Shown here piece after piece: positions 33,607 through 41,450 of a DNA stretch of 64,000 nucleotides. Positions within the stretch are counted from its first letter, which is position 1, and each line of letters begins with the position of its first letter. Source of the DNA: Chitinibacter sp046530675 (GTDB lineage: Bacteria > Pseudomonadota > Gammaproteobacteria > Burkholderiales > Chitinibacteraceae); assembly GCF_046530675.1 (NCBI RefSeq), contig NZ_CP172558.1, positions 558,001-622,000 of the forward strand, written 5' to 3'. A program made the position numbers and the translations under genes. The notes under the pieces were generated by a model that had not been told where the DNA came from, did not search any database, and saw nothing but the letters and a program-made list of their open reading frames with translations.

Positions 33607-34953
33607 CTAAAATGTACCCCTAAACCAGAAATTAGGCTTAGGTACACCATATAACGATGGGTAATCATGGGTAATCATAAAAGTCAGCCCGCCGAGCAAT
33701 AGCAGCCCGCCGAGCATTCCCAAGTAATATGCCTTCCCAAGGTGAAAAATTTCCATCGGTCGAGACAATTCCAATGGACGCATCAAGATCAAGGCGGCCA
33801 GAATAACTGATTGAGACATGGGGTAAACAAGATTGCCCGAAAAAAGCGATTCCACCAATATTGCCATCAGCAAACCAAATTCTATGGAAGCGAATCGTTG
33901 CTTAAAAACACACAGACTAAAACGCCCCAGCCGATAAACCAGCAGCAGCAGCATGGGTACCCCCCATTCGGCGCCGATCATCAAAAATAAATTATGCGGG
34001 TGTGCAGCAATAGAATTCATACTCGCAAAATGCAATCCGCCCGATCCCAACCAAGGATGAGCCTGCATCATCCTGATTGCATCACCCCAGACGATGTAGC
34101 GGCCGCTGGTCAGGGAGGCCACAGTCACTTGCCCGGCATTGAGCCATCTAGGTAGCATATCGCCACTCATCACCTTGTCAAAATATTGATCCACACAGAA
34201 CCACAAACTCAAATAAATCAATAATCCCCCCGCCAGTACCAGTGAAGCATTGCTCAATACATCACGCCGGTAAGCTTTATTTAGCGCAATCAGACAAATA
34301 CCGATTAGTATCGCCAATAAGGCAGAGCGTGCGCCAGTGAGAAAAATCAGAGCCAGATTTAAACTGGATGCAAAAATAGCAAATAACAGTAAGGAACGGG
34401 AAGCTTTACCGGGAACTAATAATAGCCAGCAAAAAAACAGCAATACAATCTGTACTGAATTCAGATAACGCGCATTTTCAAAAAATGGCAAAATTTCGAC
34501 CAGATAAACATAAGGCAAATTGGCCGGCAATTGCGCTGCTGTATGCAAAATGGTCAGAATCGCCAGCAGGCCGTAATAAATCAAAAATGCAATCGAAAAA
34601 TAACACAGCCATCGACGAAAAAAATACTGTTGCCGTTTTGTCCAGCCCCAGCCCTGCTTGAGCAGGCAATAAAAAATAAAATAAGTCAATAAAGCTAGCG
34701 CCGCATACAGCGGATATTGAGCCTGAAATACACTAAGTAGTGCCAGCCCCAGCATGGCCATATCCAGCCAGCCCAGCCCAACTTTTCTGACCCAGAAACC
34801 GGCGAAAATTAGAGTCAGTAATTGCAGGAAACGCAAGCGGTCATAATCATCAATGACCAGAGCAGGAAAAAGCGGCAACAGGATTGGAGCCAGCAAAGGC
34901 AGGCACAAGACTAAAGCAAGCGGGTTATTCAACTGCAAGTTTCTAGGCAACAC
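33607..34953 (-). CDS. O-antigen ligase family (Wzy_C) membrane protein
   Basis: The 448-residue protein has about 10-12 membrane segments and the Wzy_C signature: FLTGARSALLAILIGI, then HPWLGSGGLHF and a periplasmic loop ending AHPHNLFLMIGAEWGVP. The family joins or polymerises lipid-linked glycans in the periplasm. Its position between a pilin gene and a PglL-like gene suggests pilin glycosylation or glycan polymerisation rather than LPS ligation. It differs clearly from its neighbour in length and lacks the soluble tail. A and T content is higher than in flanking genes. Confidence 0.78.
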   Translation of the reverse strand: MLPRNLQLNNPLALVLCLPLLAPILLPLFPALVIDDYDRLRFLQLLTLIFAGFWVRKVGLGWLDMAMLGLALLSVFQAQYPLYAALALLTYFIFYCLLKQGWGWTKRQQYFFRRWLCYFSIAFLIYYGLLAILTILHTAAQLPANLPYVYLVEILPFFENARYLNSVQIVLLFFCWLLLVPGKASRSLLLFAIFASSLNLALIFLTGARSALLAILIGICLIALNKAYRRDVLSNASLVLAGGLLIYLSLWFCVDQYFDKVMSGDMLPRWLNAGQVTVASLTSGRYIVWGDAIRMMQAHPWLGSGGLHFASMNSIAAHPHNLFLMIGAEWGVPMLLLLVYRLGRFSLCVFKQRFASIEFGLLMAILVESLFSGNLVYPMSQSVILAALILMRPLELSRPMEIFHLGKAYYLGMLGGLLLLGGLTFMITHDYPSLYGVPKPNFWFRGTF

Positions 34954-34966
34954 GAGGAATCCTACA

Positions 34967-34996
34967 ATAAAAAAAGCCGGAACAAGCCCGGCTTTT
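34967..34996 (-). terminator. Rho-independent terminator of the pilin gene
   Basis: On the minus strand AAAAGCCGG (34988-34996 complement) pairs with CCGGCTTTT, followed by a run of T. It lies about 30 bp after the pilin stop and would limit read-through into the two glycosyltransferase genes. Confidence 0.85.
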
Positions 34997-35024
34997 GAAG
35001 TCCGCTACACGGGAATCAGATGTA

Positions 35025-35384
35025 TTAGCTATGCGAACAAACACCAGTATCGTTTTGGCATGTCACAGTACCAGTACCAGGGGTTTTAGGAGTAAATGTC
35101 GTAGTGCCACTACTCAACAAGGCCGTGGCATCGTAACCATTTGAACTACATGCACCAGTAGTAACATCAGCTGGCATTAGAGTAAGATCATTATCCGCAG
35201 TAGCTGCCACAGCCCCATTCATAACTCCTTTGGCCTCAGCCAAACATGCACGGTTTGCCGATTTGATGGTGTAGTTTTTGTAAGCAGGCAAAGCAATCGC
35301 AGCCAAAATACCGATAATCGCAACAACGATCATCAACTCGATCAGTGTGAAACCCTGTTGGGCACGTTTCATAGTTTGTTTCAT
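35025..35384 (-). CDS. Type IV major pilin-like prepilin
   Basis: The 119-residue prepilin has a short leader cleaved after QQG, followed by the methylated-phenylalanine helix FTLIELMIVVAIIGILAAIA. The globular part is short for a pilin, with cysteines in GACSSN, VTCQND and GVCSHS; the last two can form the D-region disulfide loop. Ser/Thr-rich stretches (SSGTTTFTPKTPGTGT) and the SHS end are potential O-glycosylation sites. AGGAGAAACACC precedes the ATG. A sigma-54 promoter lies about 65 bp upstream and a terminator follows, so expression is separate and probably PilS/PilR-dependent. Confidence 0.93.
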   Translation of the reverse strand: MKQTMKRAQQGFTLIELMIVVAIIGILAAIALPAYKNYTIKSANRACLAEAKGVMNGAVAATADNDLTLMPADVTTGACSSNGYDATALLSSGTTTFTPKTPGTGTVTCQNDTGVCSHS

Positions 35385-35448
35385 GGTGTTTCTCCTGTAG
35401 ATTTTTTACCGGTTTGCCGGTTTAGGCAACCGGACTTGGCTAGTATAC

Positions 35449-35466
35449 AAGCAATGAGCGTGCCAA
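35449..35466 (-). promoter_or_regulatory. Sigma-54 promoter of the pilin gene
   Basis: On the minus strand TTGGCACG-N4-TTGCTT matches the -24/-12 consensus TGGCACG-N4-TTGCW completely. It predicts a start about 50 nt before the pilin ATG. The 300-bp gap to the next gene (35385-35684) holds no gene and presumably contains PilR-type enhancer sites, which I cannot define. Confidence 0.88.
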
Positions 35467-35684
35467 CTTAAAAACATGCAGGATTTATCGACCCGAGCCG
35501 CACACTGCTTCAGCTGCGGCGCAGGTTTGCATGGGATGCCGACTAGAAAAAGTAATCAATCTCACATTAAATTCGCGAGCCTGTCTGCCCGCGCGCCAGC
35601 GCAAACTCCAATCAACGACCCAAGCACAGCCAACACTGCCCTAAAACGTCACTCGCCCTGCCGCAATTGGTAAAAACCCCGACA

Positions 35685-36437
35685 TCAGGGCAACTGCCCT
35701 GTACTGCCAAGCTGGTAAAACAATTGCGTAAGCGGTAGCCAGACCAGCAAGTCATCAAATTCGCCGTCGGGTGCGTCGGCGATGTAGTTATTGTCTGCGT
35801 CACGGTTTTCGGTTTCGTCGTTGCCGCTTGATCCACCTTGCGGGCCTTCGGAAAAAACAATCGCAACGGCATTACTGACCAGTACGCGCGAATTACTTGC
35901 CACGCCGTCGCGACGGCTGGCCGAACGGACGGTCAGATTGCTGCCACTGAGCAAACTGAAGCAGGGCGACAGACTGGGCAGGCCGCACGCCGTTACGAGG
36001 GTCGGGTTAGCGCCGGCAAAATCACCGGCATACGTAGCGATACCACCCGATGGATCGGTTTTAACTGCATATTTCAGCCGCCGCCCCCAGGCATCGAGTT
36101 CGGGCAGTCCCAGCTCGCGCCATGGCAAATCGCCGTAGCTGCGTTCGCAGCGGTAAGCGTTCGCTCCGCCCGCAGCTTGCCGGTCTTCCATACCAGCCAA
36201 CGGTTGGTCGTGATCAAGCACCGGATCGGCCGGGCACGGCAAATGATGATTGACGAGCGCAAAACCGAGCAGCGCCTGATTGGCGCGCTCGAGCATCGTT
36301 TTGCTTTCACGGTAGCGCTGGCTGGCCATTTGCGCGCCCACTGCATTCAAACCAGCACCGAGCAACAGGCCGATGACCAGCAACACAATCGCCATTTCAA
36401 CCAGCGTAAAACCACAGTTTTGATCAAACTGACTCAT
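35685..36437 (-). CDS. Large minor-pilin/pseudopilin-like protein
   Basis: The 250-residue protein has a type IV prepilin N-terminus: leader ending NCG, then FTLVEMAIVLLVIGLLLGAG. A globular domain contains LPCPADP, a cysteine-bearing YRCERSYGDLPWRELGLPELDAWGRRLKYAV core, and a further CGLPSLSPC pair. The same LPCP...LPW..LG.P..DA.G..L.YAV pattern recurs in the 505-residue protein encoded upstream, so the two are paralogous. Such proteins sit at pilus tips or initiate assembly. The gene is 142 bp downstream of its paralogue, separated by a REP-like repeat. Confidence 0.8.
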   Translation of the reverse strand: MSQFDQNCGFTLVEMAIVLLVIGLLLGAGLNAVGAQMASQRYRESKTMLERANQALLGFALVNHHLPCPADPVLDHDQPLAGMEDRQAAGGANAYRCERSYGDLPWRELGLPELDAWGRRLKYAVKTDPSGGIATYAGDFAGANPTLVTACGLPSLSPCFSLLSGSNLTVRSASRRDGVASNSRVLVSNAVAIVFSEGPQGGSSGNDETENRDADNNYIADAPDGEFDDLLVWLPLTQLFYQLGSTGQLP

Positions 36438-36486
36438 TGATTCCTGCCTTTATATATTCCGACACTCTGGTGTTTTCGAGTAGAAG

Positions 36487-36556
36487 GAGCGGACTCGCCT
36501 GCAAGCTGCACCGGTGTTCCCACGAAGTTTTAATATTCGCGGGCAAGCCCGCTCCC
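36487..36556. repeat. REP-like dispersed repeat, copy B
   Basis: GAGCGGACTCGCCTGCAAG at the left and CGCGGGCAAGCCCGCTCC at the right are near-complementary, forming a hairpin like Pseudomonas-type REPs. It aligns with 4318-4380. It lies between the two large pilin-like genes. Confidence 0.65.
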
Positions 36557-36578
36557 GCGATTGCAGCTGTCACTCGGT

Positions 36579-38096
36579 TCAAGGACATGGTTTTTTCCTT
36601 GGGCTGCAGACGCCGTCGCGGCAGAGATAAAGCAGATCATTGCTGTCGCAGCCCGGCGTAACAAATTGCGCCTGCTGATCATTCAACCAGGCTCCTTGAT
36701 TGGCCGCATCGTCCAGATACCGCCGCAAATCGGTCGATGCAGCGGCGGCGGCGAGCAGATTGTTGGCTCGTTGGCTGCGGCTGCTACCGGGGACGATGAA
36801 CAGCGCATCGACTGCAGGCTCCGGTACGCCGTCGATTTCAAAGTCTCGCGTGCAAACCCGCCCCTGCCGGACCGCATAAAAAACCGCCCGGTGCCAGACA
36901 TTCTGGGCAAACCAGACCGGCAGCAGATTGCTGGCGCGCGGGCTCATCAGGCTAATACCGGTCCAGCTGGCATCGGCACGCGGCAGAATGCCGGCACATA
37001 AATCCTGCCGCGCCGGACAGCGCCCCACCGTCAGGGTATTGCTCTGGCAGTCGCTATCATTCTGGATATCAGCGGGATACGGCATGGGGTATGGTCGCAA
37101 CAAGCCTTCGTCGCAAGCGAACAATTGTTGCCAGTCGATATTACCGAGCCGGGGCGCGGCCGGATGGTCGACTCTGGCGCGCCAATGAAAACCGCCGTAG
37201 GCGATCACTTCGTCCTTGGCATAAGCGACACCAGCTTGCCATGCATTGCCACAAGCGTTTCCCGCGCTGACGATAGGCGTCGCAGCTCGCGTCGTCTGAT
37301 AATAATTTTGCAACTGTCTGGCAATCTGCGCAGCCAGCCGCGGGCTGGCGCGATCAATCAGCTCGTGCGCTTTGATGCTGGTGATCTGGTCGTTATAACT
37401 ATCGCTCGGATTGCGACTCAGATAAGGGCCGCCTGACATCGCATTGCCGCCTTCCAGAAACTGATCGGCTTGCAGAGGGCTGCTACGACTTTGTCCCGCC
37501 AGAGGGGCGCCGGCAGCAAAAATCAGCGCAGCAGGCGCTTGCCCAGCCGTGGAAATGTCAGTCGCTGGCAGCTCACCGGACTGATGCCGGAGCGACAGCA
37601 GCGCAAAGCTGTCGCTATTGATTTTGCGCGCTTCGGTATCCGAAGTTCGCACGACAAAACCACGGTCTACGGCGTACCAGAGCGGCTCACCGTAAGCATC
37701 GACCAGCTTGGGAATGCCGAGTGTTTTCCACGGCAACCAGCCCAGACGCGCAGCGCCAGCACTATTGCAACTGGTGATCGACGTGCCAATGCTGTTGGCA
37801 AGCGTTTCATTGGGATTGGCCGGGCAAGGCAGTTCGAGCGGTGAACAGGCGCGGCCATTGGACGATGACGCGGGCGAACAATTGCCGGTTCCGACCGTGC
37901 CATCGCGGCTGAGCGACCAGGCGAGCAAGGCCTGCCGGGCTTGCAGCAAAGCGGCGGCGCTGCGTTCGCGCCGCCCGCTGTCGGTCCGGTTCAAACGGGA
38001 GAGCAACAGACTGGACAAGCCCAGCATCAAAACCAGCAACAGCACCAGCAAGATGACTCCCCGCTGCTTGCTGTTCACGCTCGCCAAATACCCCAT
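36579..38096 (-). CDS. PilX/pseudopilin-like protein with internal CBM5/12 chitin-binding module
   Basis: The 505-residue protein begins with a PilX-like hydrophobic helix (QRGVILLVLLLVLMLGLSSL, residues 11-30) after a short basic leader. Residues 85-150 contain the LPCPANP...LPWKTLGIPKLVDAYG core shared with the downstream pilin-like protein. Residues 282-328 (NAWQAGVAYAKDEVIAYGGF ... DWQQL) match the CBM5/12 pattern of the chitinase: AW, Y, G/DEV, Y.G..W.A, W near the end. The C-terminal ~175 residues are Cys-rich and unrecognised. A GGGGGGTG ribosome-binding site, supplied by a palindromic repeat, precedes the ATG. I infer a surface or pilus-tip chitin adhesin. Confidence 0.78.
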   Translation of the reverse strand: MGYLASVNSKQRGVILLVLLLVLMLGLSSLLLSRLNRTDSGRRERSAAALLQARQALLAWSLSRDGTVGTGNCSPASSSNGRACSPLELPCPANPNETLANSIGTSITSCNSAGAARLGWLPWKTLGIPKLVDAYGEPLWYAVDRGFVVRTSDTEARKINSDSFALLSLRHQSGELPATDISTAGQAPAALIFAAGAPLAGQSRSSPLQADQFLEGGNAMSGGPYLSRNPSDSYNDQITSIKAHELIDRASPRLAAQIARQLQNYYQTTRAATPIVSAGNACGNAWQAGVAYAKDEVIAYGGFHWRARVDHPAAPRLGNIDWQQLFACDEGLLRPYPMPYPADIQNDSDCQSNTLTVGRCPARQDLCAGILPRADASWTGISLMSPRASNLLPVWFAQNVWHRAVFYAVRQGRVCTRDFEIDGVPEPAVDALFIVPGSSRSQRANNLLAAAAASTDLRRYLDDAANQGAWLNDQQAQFVTPGCDSNDLLYLCRDGVCSPRKKPCP

Positions 38097-38097
38097 T

Positions 38098-38146
38098 TAG
38101 TATCACCCCCCAGATCAATGCATGATTGACCTGCAGAGCAATACCC
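38098..38146. repeat. 49-bp palindromic repeat, copy 8 (degenerate left arm)
   Basis: It begins TAGTATCACC and ends CTGCAGAGCAATACCC, 49 bp; the right arm is nearly identical to that of the copy at 27428. The left arm has diverged and, on the minus strand, provides GGGGGGTG, the likely ribosome-binding site of the gene starting at 38096. Confidence 0.65.
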
Positions 38147-38192
38147 ACTGGATCAACCGACCAAAAATTTATAGTCAGTTTCGTGAAATTAT

Positions 38193-39209
38193 TCAAGCAA
38201 CGGAATAACCGCCCGGATTGCCGCTTTGCCAGCGCCAGCTGTCGTTGCACATATCCTGCAGATTTTTCTCCGCCCGCCAGCCCAGCAACTCAAAAGCGGC
38301 TTTCGGATCGGCATAACACGCAGCAATATCGCCGGGGCGGCGCTCGACAATCTGATAAGGCACCGGGCGATCCGATGCCTTTTCAAATGCCGCAACCATA
38401 TCGAGCACCGAATAGCCGACGCCGGTACCGAGATTGACCGTCACATTGCCCGGATTACTTTGCAGTTTTTGCAGCGCTTTGACGTGACCGAGCGCCAGAT
38501 CGACGACGTGGATATAGTCGCGAACGCCAGTCCCGTCCGGCGTCGGATAATCACCGCCAAACACCGACAATTTCTCGCGCTTGCCAACGGCAACCTGGGC
38601 AACAAACGGCATCAGATTATTCGGAATCCCGCGCGGGTCTTCGCCGATCAAGCCCGATTCATGCGCGCCGACCGGGTTGAAATAACGCAGCAGCGCGATA
38701 TTCCAGCTTGGATCAGCGACGCGCAAATCGCGCAACATGTCTTCGATCATCAATTTGCTGCGGCCATACGGATTGGTTGCCGACAGCGGGAAATGCTCCA
38801 GAATCGGCACCGTATGCGGGTCGCCATACACCGTCGCGCTCGACGAAAACACCAGATTTTTGACGCCAGCGGCTTTCATTGCATCGAGCAGTCGCAGCGT
38901 ACCAACGACATTGTTATCGTAATATTCCAGCGGCTTGGCGACCGACTCACCAACGGCTTTCCAGCCAGCAAAATGCACGACCGCTGAAAACGGATAGCGA
39001 GCAAACGCAGCATCGAGCGCGGTGCGATCACGGATATCGCCTTCGATGCACAAGACATCGTGACCGGTAATCGTTTTGATCCGGTTCAGCACTTCCGGAT
39101 TGGCGTTATAGAAGTTGTCAAAAATGACCGGAGTAAATCCAGCCGACAATAATTCTATATAGGTATGTGAACCAATATAACCTGCACCGCCGGTTAGCAA
39201 GACATACAT
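38193..39209 (-). CDS. galE: UDP-glucose 4-epimerase
   Basis: The ~338-residue extended short-chain dehydrogenase interconverts UDP-glucose and UDP-galactose. It has the NAD-binding GGAGYIGSHT motif, SSSATVYG, and the catalytic YGRSK tyrosine/lysine pair. The start is uncertain: MYVLLTGGAGYIG at 39209 resembles homologues, while an ATG at 39224 adds five residues. It follows lptF and lptG on the same strand and supplies sugar nucleotides for surface glycans, in keeping with the LPS transport and pilin glycosylation genes around it. Confidence 0.95.
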   Translation of the reverse strand: MYVLLTGGAGYIGSHTYIELLSAGFTPVIFDNFYNANPEVLNRIKTITGHDVLCIEGDIRDRTALDAAFARYPFSAVVHFAGWKAVGESVAKPLEYYDNNVVGTLRLLDAMKAAGVKNLVFSSSATVYGDPHTVPILEHFPLSATNPYGRSKLMIEDMLRDLRVADPSWNIALLRYFNPVGAHESGLIGEDPRGIPNNLMPFVAQVAVGKREKLSVFGGDYPTPDGTGVRDYIHVVDLALGHVKALQKLQSNPGNVTVNLGTGVGYSVLDMVAAFEKASDRPVPYQIVERRPGDIAACYADPKAAFELLGWRAEKNLQDMCNDSWRWQSGNPGGYSVA

Positions 39210-39256
39210 GACACGGGTATCCATCTTTAGTTATACGAATGGGCGCACTGAAAAAA

Positions 39257-40330
39257 CTAGCCTTTTTCCTGCCGCCAGAGGAAATAAGCCGCCAGACTTG
39301 CCAGTGCCAGCGTCGGCATCATCGCGGCCAGTATGGGCGGCAAATGATAGAGCTCGCCGATATGGCTCATCATCTGGTTGACGAAATTGAACGACACGCC
39401 GAGCAAAATACCGAAGAAAATCTTGATCCCGACATTGCCGCTACGGCGCTGCCCCAAGGCAAACGGCAAGGCAATCAGCATCATCGCCAGACAGGCAAAG
39501 GGGTAGAAAATCTTGCCCCACAGCGCCAGCTCGTAACGCTCGGTACTTTGTTTATTGTTTTCCAGATGCTGGATATATTGCCCCAGAGACTGAACCGACA
39601 TATCGCGCGGCTTGATCATCAGCACCGCGACCATTTTCGGATCAACCTCGGAAATCCACGGCGCCTGTTCCATATGGCTGACGGCAACCGAATCGGCAAA
39701 AAAACGGGTCTGCGTCACGTTTTCGAGCAGCCAGCGCTTGTCTCCCTGATACTGCGCACGCTGGGCGTCCATGATTCTGAGCAACTTATGACCATTGTCA
39801 TGTACATAAATCCGCAGTCCCTGCAGGCTTAAATCGGACTGCATGGCCGCTACATTGATAATCTGGTCGCCATTTTTCACCCAGACTCCCGAGCGGAAAC
39901 GGCCAAACATCAAGGCCTCCTTGGCCGAGACCTGATACCGCGTCGCTGCGTCGGTCGCCACCGGGGCAATATATTCACCCAGAGCAAAAGTCAGCCCGCC
40001 CAGCAAGGCGCCGCCACAGGCCAGCCAGCTGCAAATGCGCAAAATCGATACGCCAGCAGCGCGCATAACGGTAATTTGCGAACTATCGGCAAGACTGGAG
40101 AGTGCAAAAATACTGCCAATCAACAGAGAGACCGGCAGCAGTTCATAAGCACGCGCCGGAGCGCCCAGCACGACATAAATCAGAGCATTGTGAAATTGAT
40201 ACGTCCCCTTGCCGACATCGCGCAACTCGGCAATCAGGTCAAAGAAAACAAAAAGCCCCAGCAGCACCAGCAAAGCCAATAGCACATGCCAGGCGATCGA
40301 GAACAGGACATAGCGACCCAGACGATTCAT
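39257..40330 (-). CDS. lptG: LPS export ABC transporter permease LptG
   Basis: The 357-residue permease has six membrane segments in two groups of three flanking a periplasmic beta-jellyroll domain (about 130-270), as in the YjgP/YjgQ family. With LptF and the ATPase LptB it extracts LPS from the inner membrane and feeds the periplasmic Lpt bridge. The features LGRYVLFSIAWHVLLALLVLLGLFVFFD and VMRAAGVSILRI are typical. Its ATG begins 1 base after the lptF stop (TAAGATG), so translation is coupled. Confidence 0.94.
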   Translation of the reverse strand: MNRLGRYVLFSIAWHVLLALLVLLGLFVFFDLIAELRDVGKGTYQFHNALIYVVLGAPARAYELLPVSLLIGSIFALSSLADSSQITVMRAAGVSILRICSWLACGGALLGGLTFALGEYIAPVATDAATRYQVSAKEALMFGRFRSGVWVKNGDQIINVAAMQSDLSLQGLRIYVHDNGHKLLRIMDAQRAQYQGDKRWLLENVTQTRFFADSVAVSHMEQAPWISEVDPKMVAVLMIKPRDMSVQSLGQYIQHLENNKQSTERYELALWGKIFYPFACLAMMLIALPFALGQRRSGNVGIKIFFGILLGVSFNFVNQMMSHIGELYHLPPILAAMMPTLALASLAAYFLWRQEKG

Positions 40331-40331
40331 C

Positions 40332-41393
40332 TTATGCCCTCACCTTGCTGCGCCAGTAATACAGAGCAGCGGTCACAATCAGCGCAATCAGATGCAACGG
40401 CCACATGCCGATGATCCCGGGGATTTTGCCTGCCGCAATCCAGGCCTGAAAAACACTCATCGCGTTGTAATAGGAAAAAGCCAGCAAAGCGGCCAGCAGC
40501 AGGTGAAACGAGCGTCCACCACGCGGATTGGCAAAAGCCAGCGGGATGGCGGCCAACATTAAAATCAGCGCCTGTATCGGCAAGGCGATGCGCCAGTGCA
40601 GCTCGGCCCAGCGTTGCGAATCGAGTTTGCGAATCAGATCCACACTGGCTGTGGCCTCAATGGCCGGAGCGACCACAGGCCGACCAGATTCATCAATGCG
40701 GATTTTGCCTTCGTCAAAACTCAGAATATCGTATTGCGGGCTACCGGGCAGCGCCTGATAGGCGCGGGCATTTTTCAGCCACATCCAGCGATCTCCCTGT
40801 TCGTCGATTTCGATTCCGCCGCGATCAGCCAGCACCGTTGAAACCTTGCCATCCTGCCTGATCTGCATGAAAACGTTCTCGCCCATCCCCAGCTTGGGAG
40901 AAAAATTCTCGATAAAGTAAACACGGTCTGCACTGCGTGATTCACGAAAAACGCCGGGGGCGACCTGAGCGACTTCATCATTTTTCAAGCTGGCTTCCCG
41001 GTATTCCTTGCCTTTGAGTTGCGCCCAGGGCGAAACAAACAGCGACAGTGCTGCAATCAGCACAACAACGGGAAACCCCATGATCAGCACAGGCGAAATA
41101 AAGCTGTAAATCGAACGTCCGGCCGAAAACCAGACGAACATTTCATGGTCTTTCCATAAACGGGTAATCACCGACAGGATGGTGATAAACAGCATCAGTG
41201 AAAACAACAGCGGCAAATAACGCACGGCGGTAAATCCCATCACCGCCCAGAGTGCAGACGATGCCAGAGCGCCCAGTGCGGCTTCCCCTAGCAGACGGAC
41301 GACTTGCGAGGTCATTACAATCAGCAATAGAACAACAAAGAGGCCGAATGCCATCCAGGTCATTTCATGGATCAGTGTTTTACGAAAAAGCAT
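40332..41393 (-). CDS. lptF: LPS export ABC transporter permease LptF
   Basis: The ~353-residue partner of LptG has the same six-segment layout with a periplasmic domain (about 125-250). It begins MLFRKTLIHEMTWMAFGLFVVLLLI. The frame is open to 41534, but this start matches family length and leaves a 57-bp gap to the divergent pepA, where both promoters must lie. The lptF/pepA divergent arrangement is common in beta- and gammaproteobacteria. Confidence 0.93.
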   Translation of the reverse strand: MLFRKTLIHEMTWMAFGLFVVLLLIVMTSQVVRLLGEAALGALASSALWAVMGFTAVRYLPLLFSLMLFITILSVITRLWKDHEMFVWFSAGRSIYSFISPVLIMGFPVVVLIAALSLFVSPWAQLKGKEYREASLKNDEVAQVAPGVFRESRSADRVYFIENFSPKLGMGENVFMQIRQDGKVSTVLADRGGIEIDEQGDRWMWLKNARAYQALPGSPQYDILSFDEGKIRIDESGRPVVAPAIEATASVDLIRKLDSQRWAELHWRIALPIQALILMLAAIPLAFANPRGGRSFHLLLAALLAFSYYNAMSVFQAWIAAGKIPGIIGMWPLHLIALIVTAALYYWRSKVRA

Positions 41394-41450
41394 CTTTGAC
41401 TTGGCCGTGGGGTCAGTGAATAATCGTTTCAATCTTGATAGGAGCTTCAG

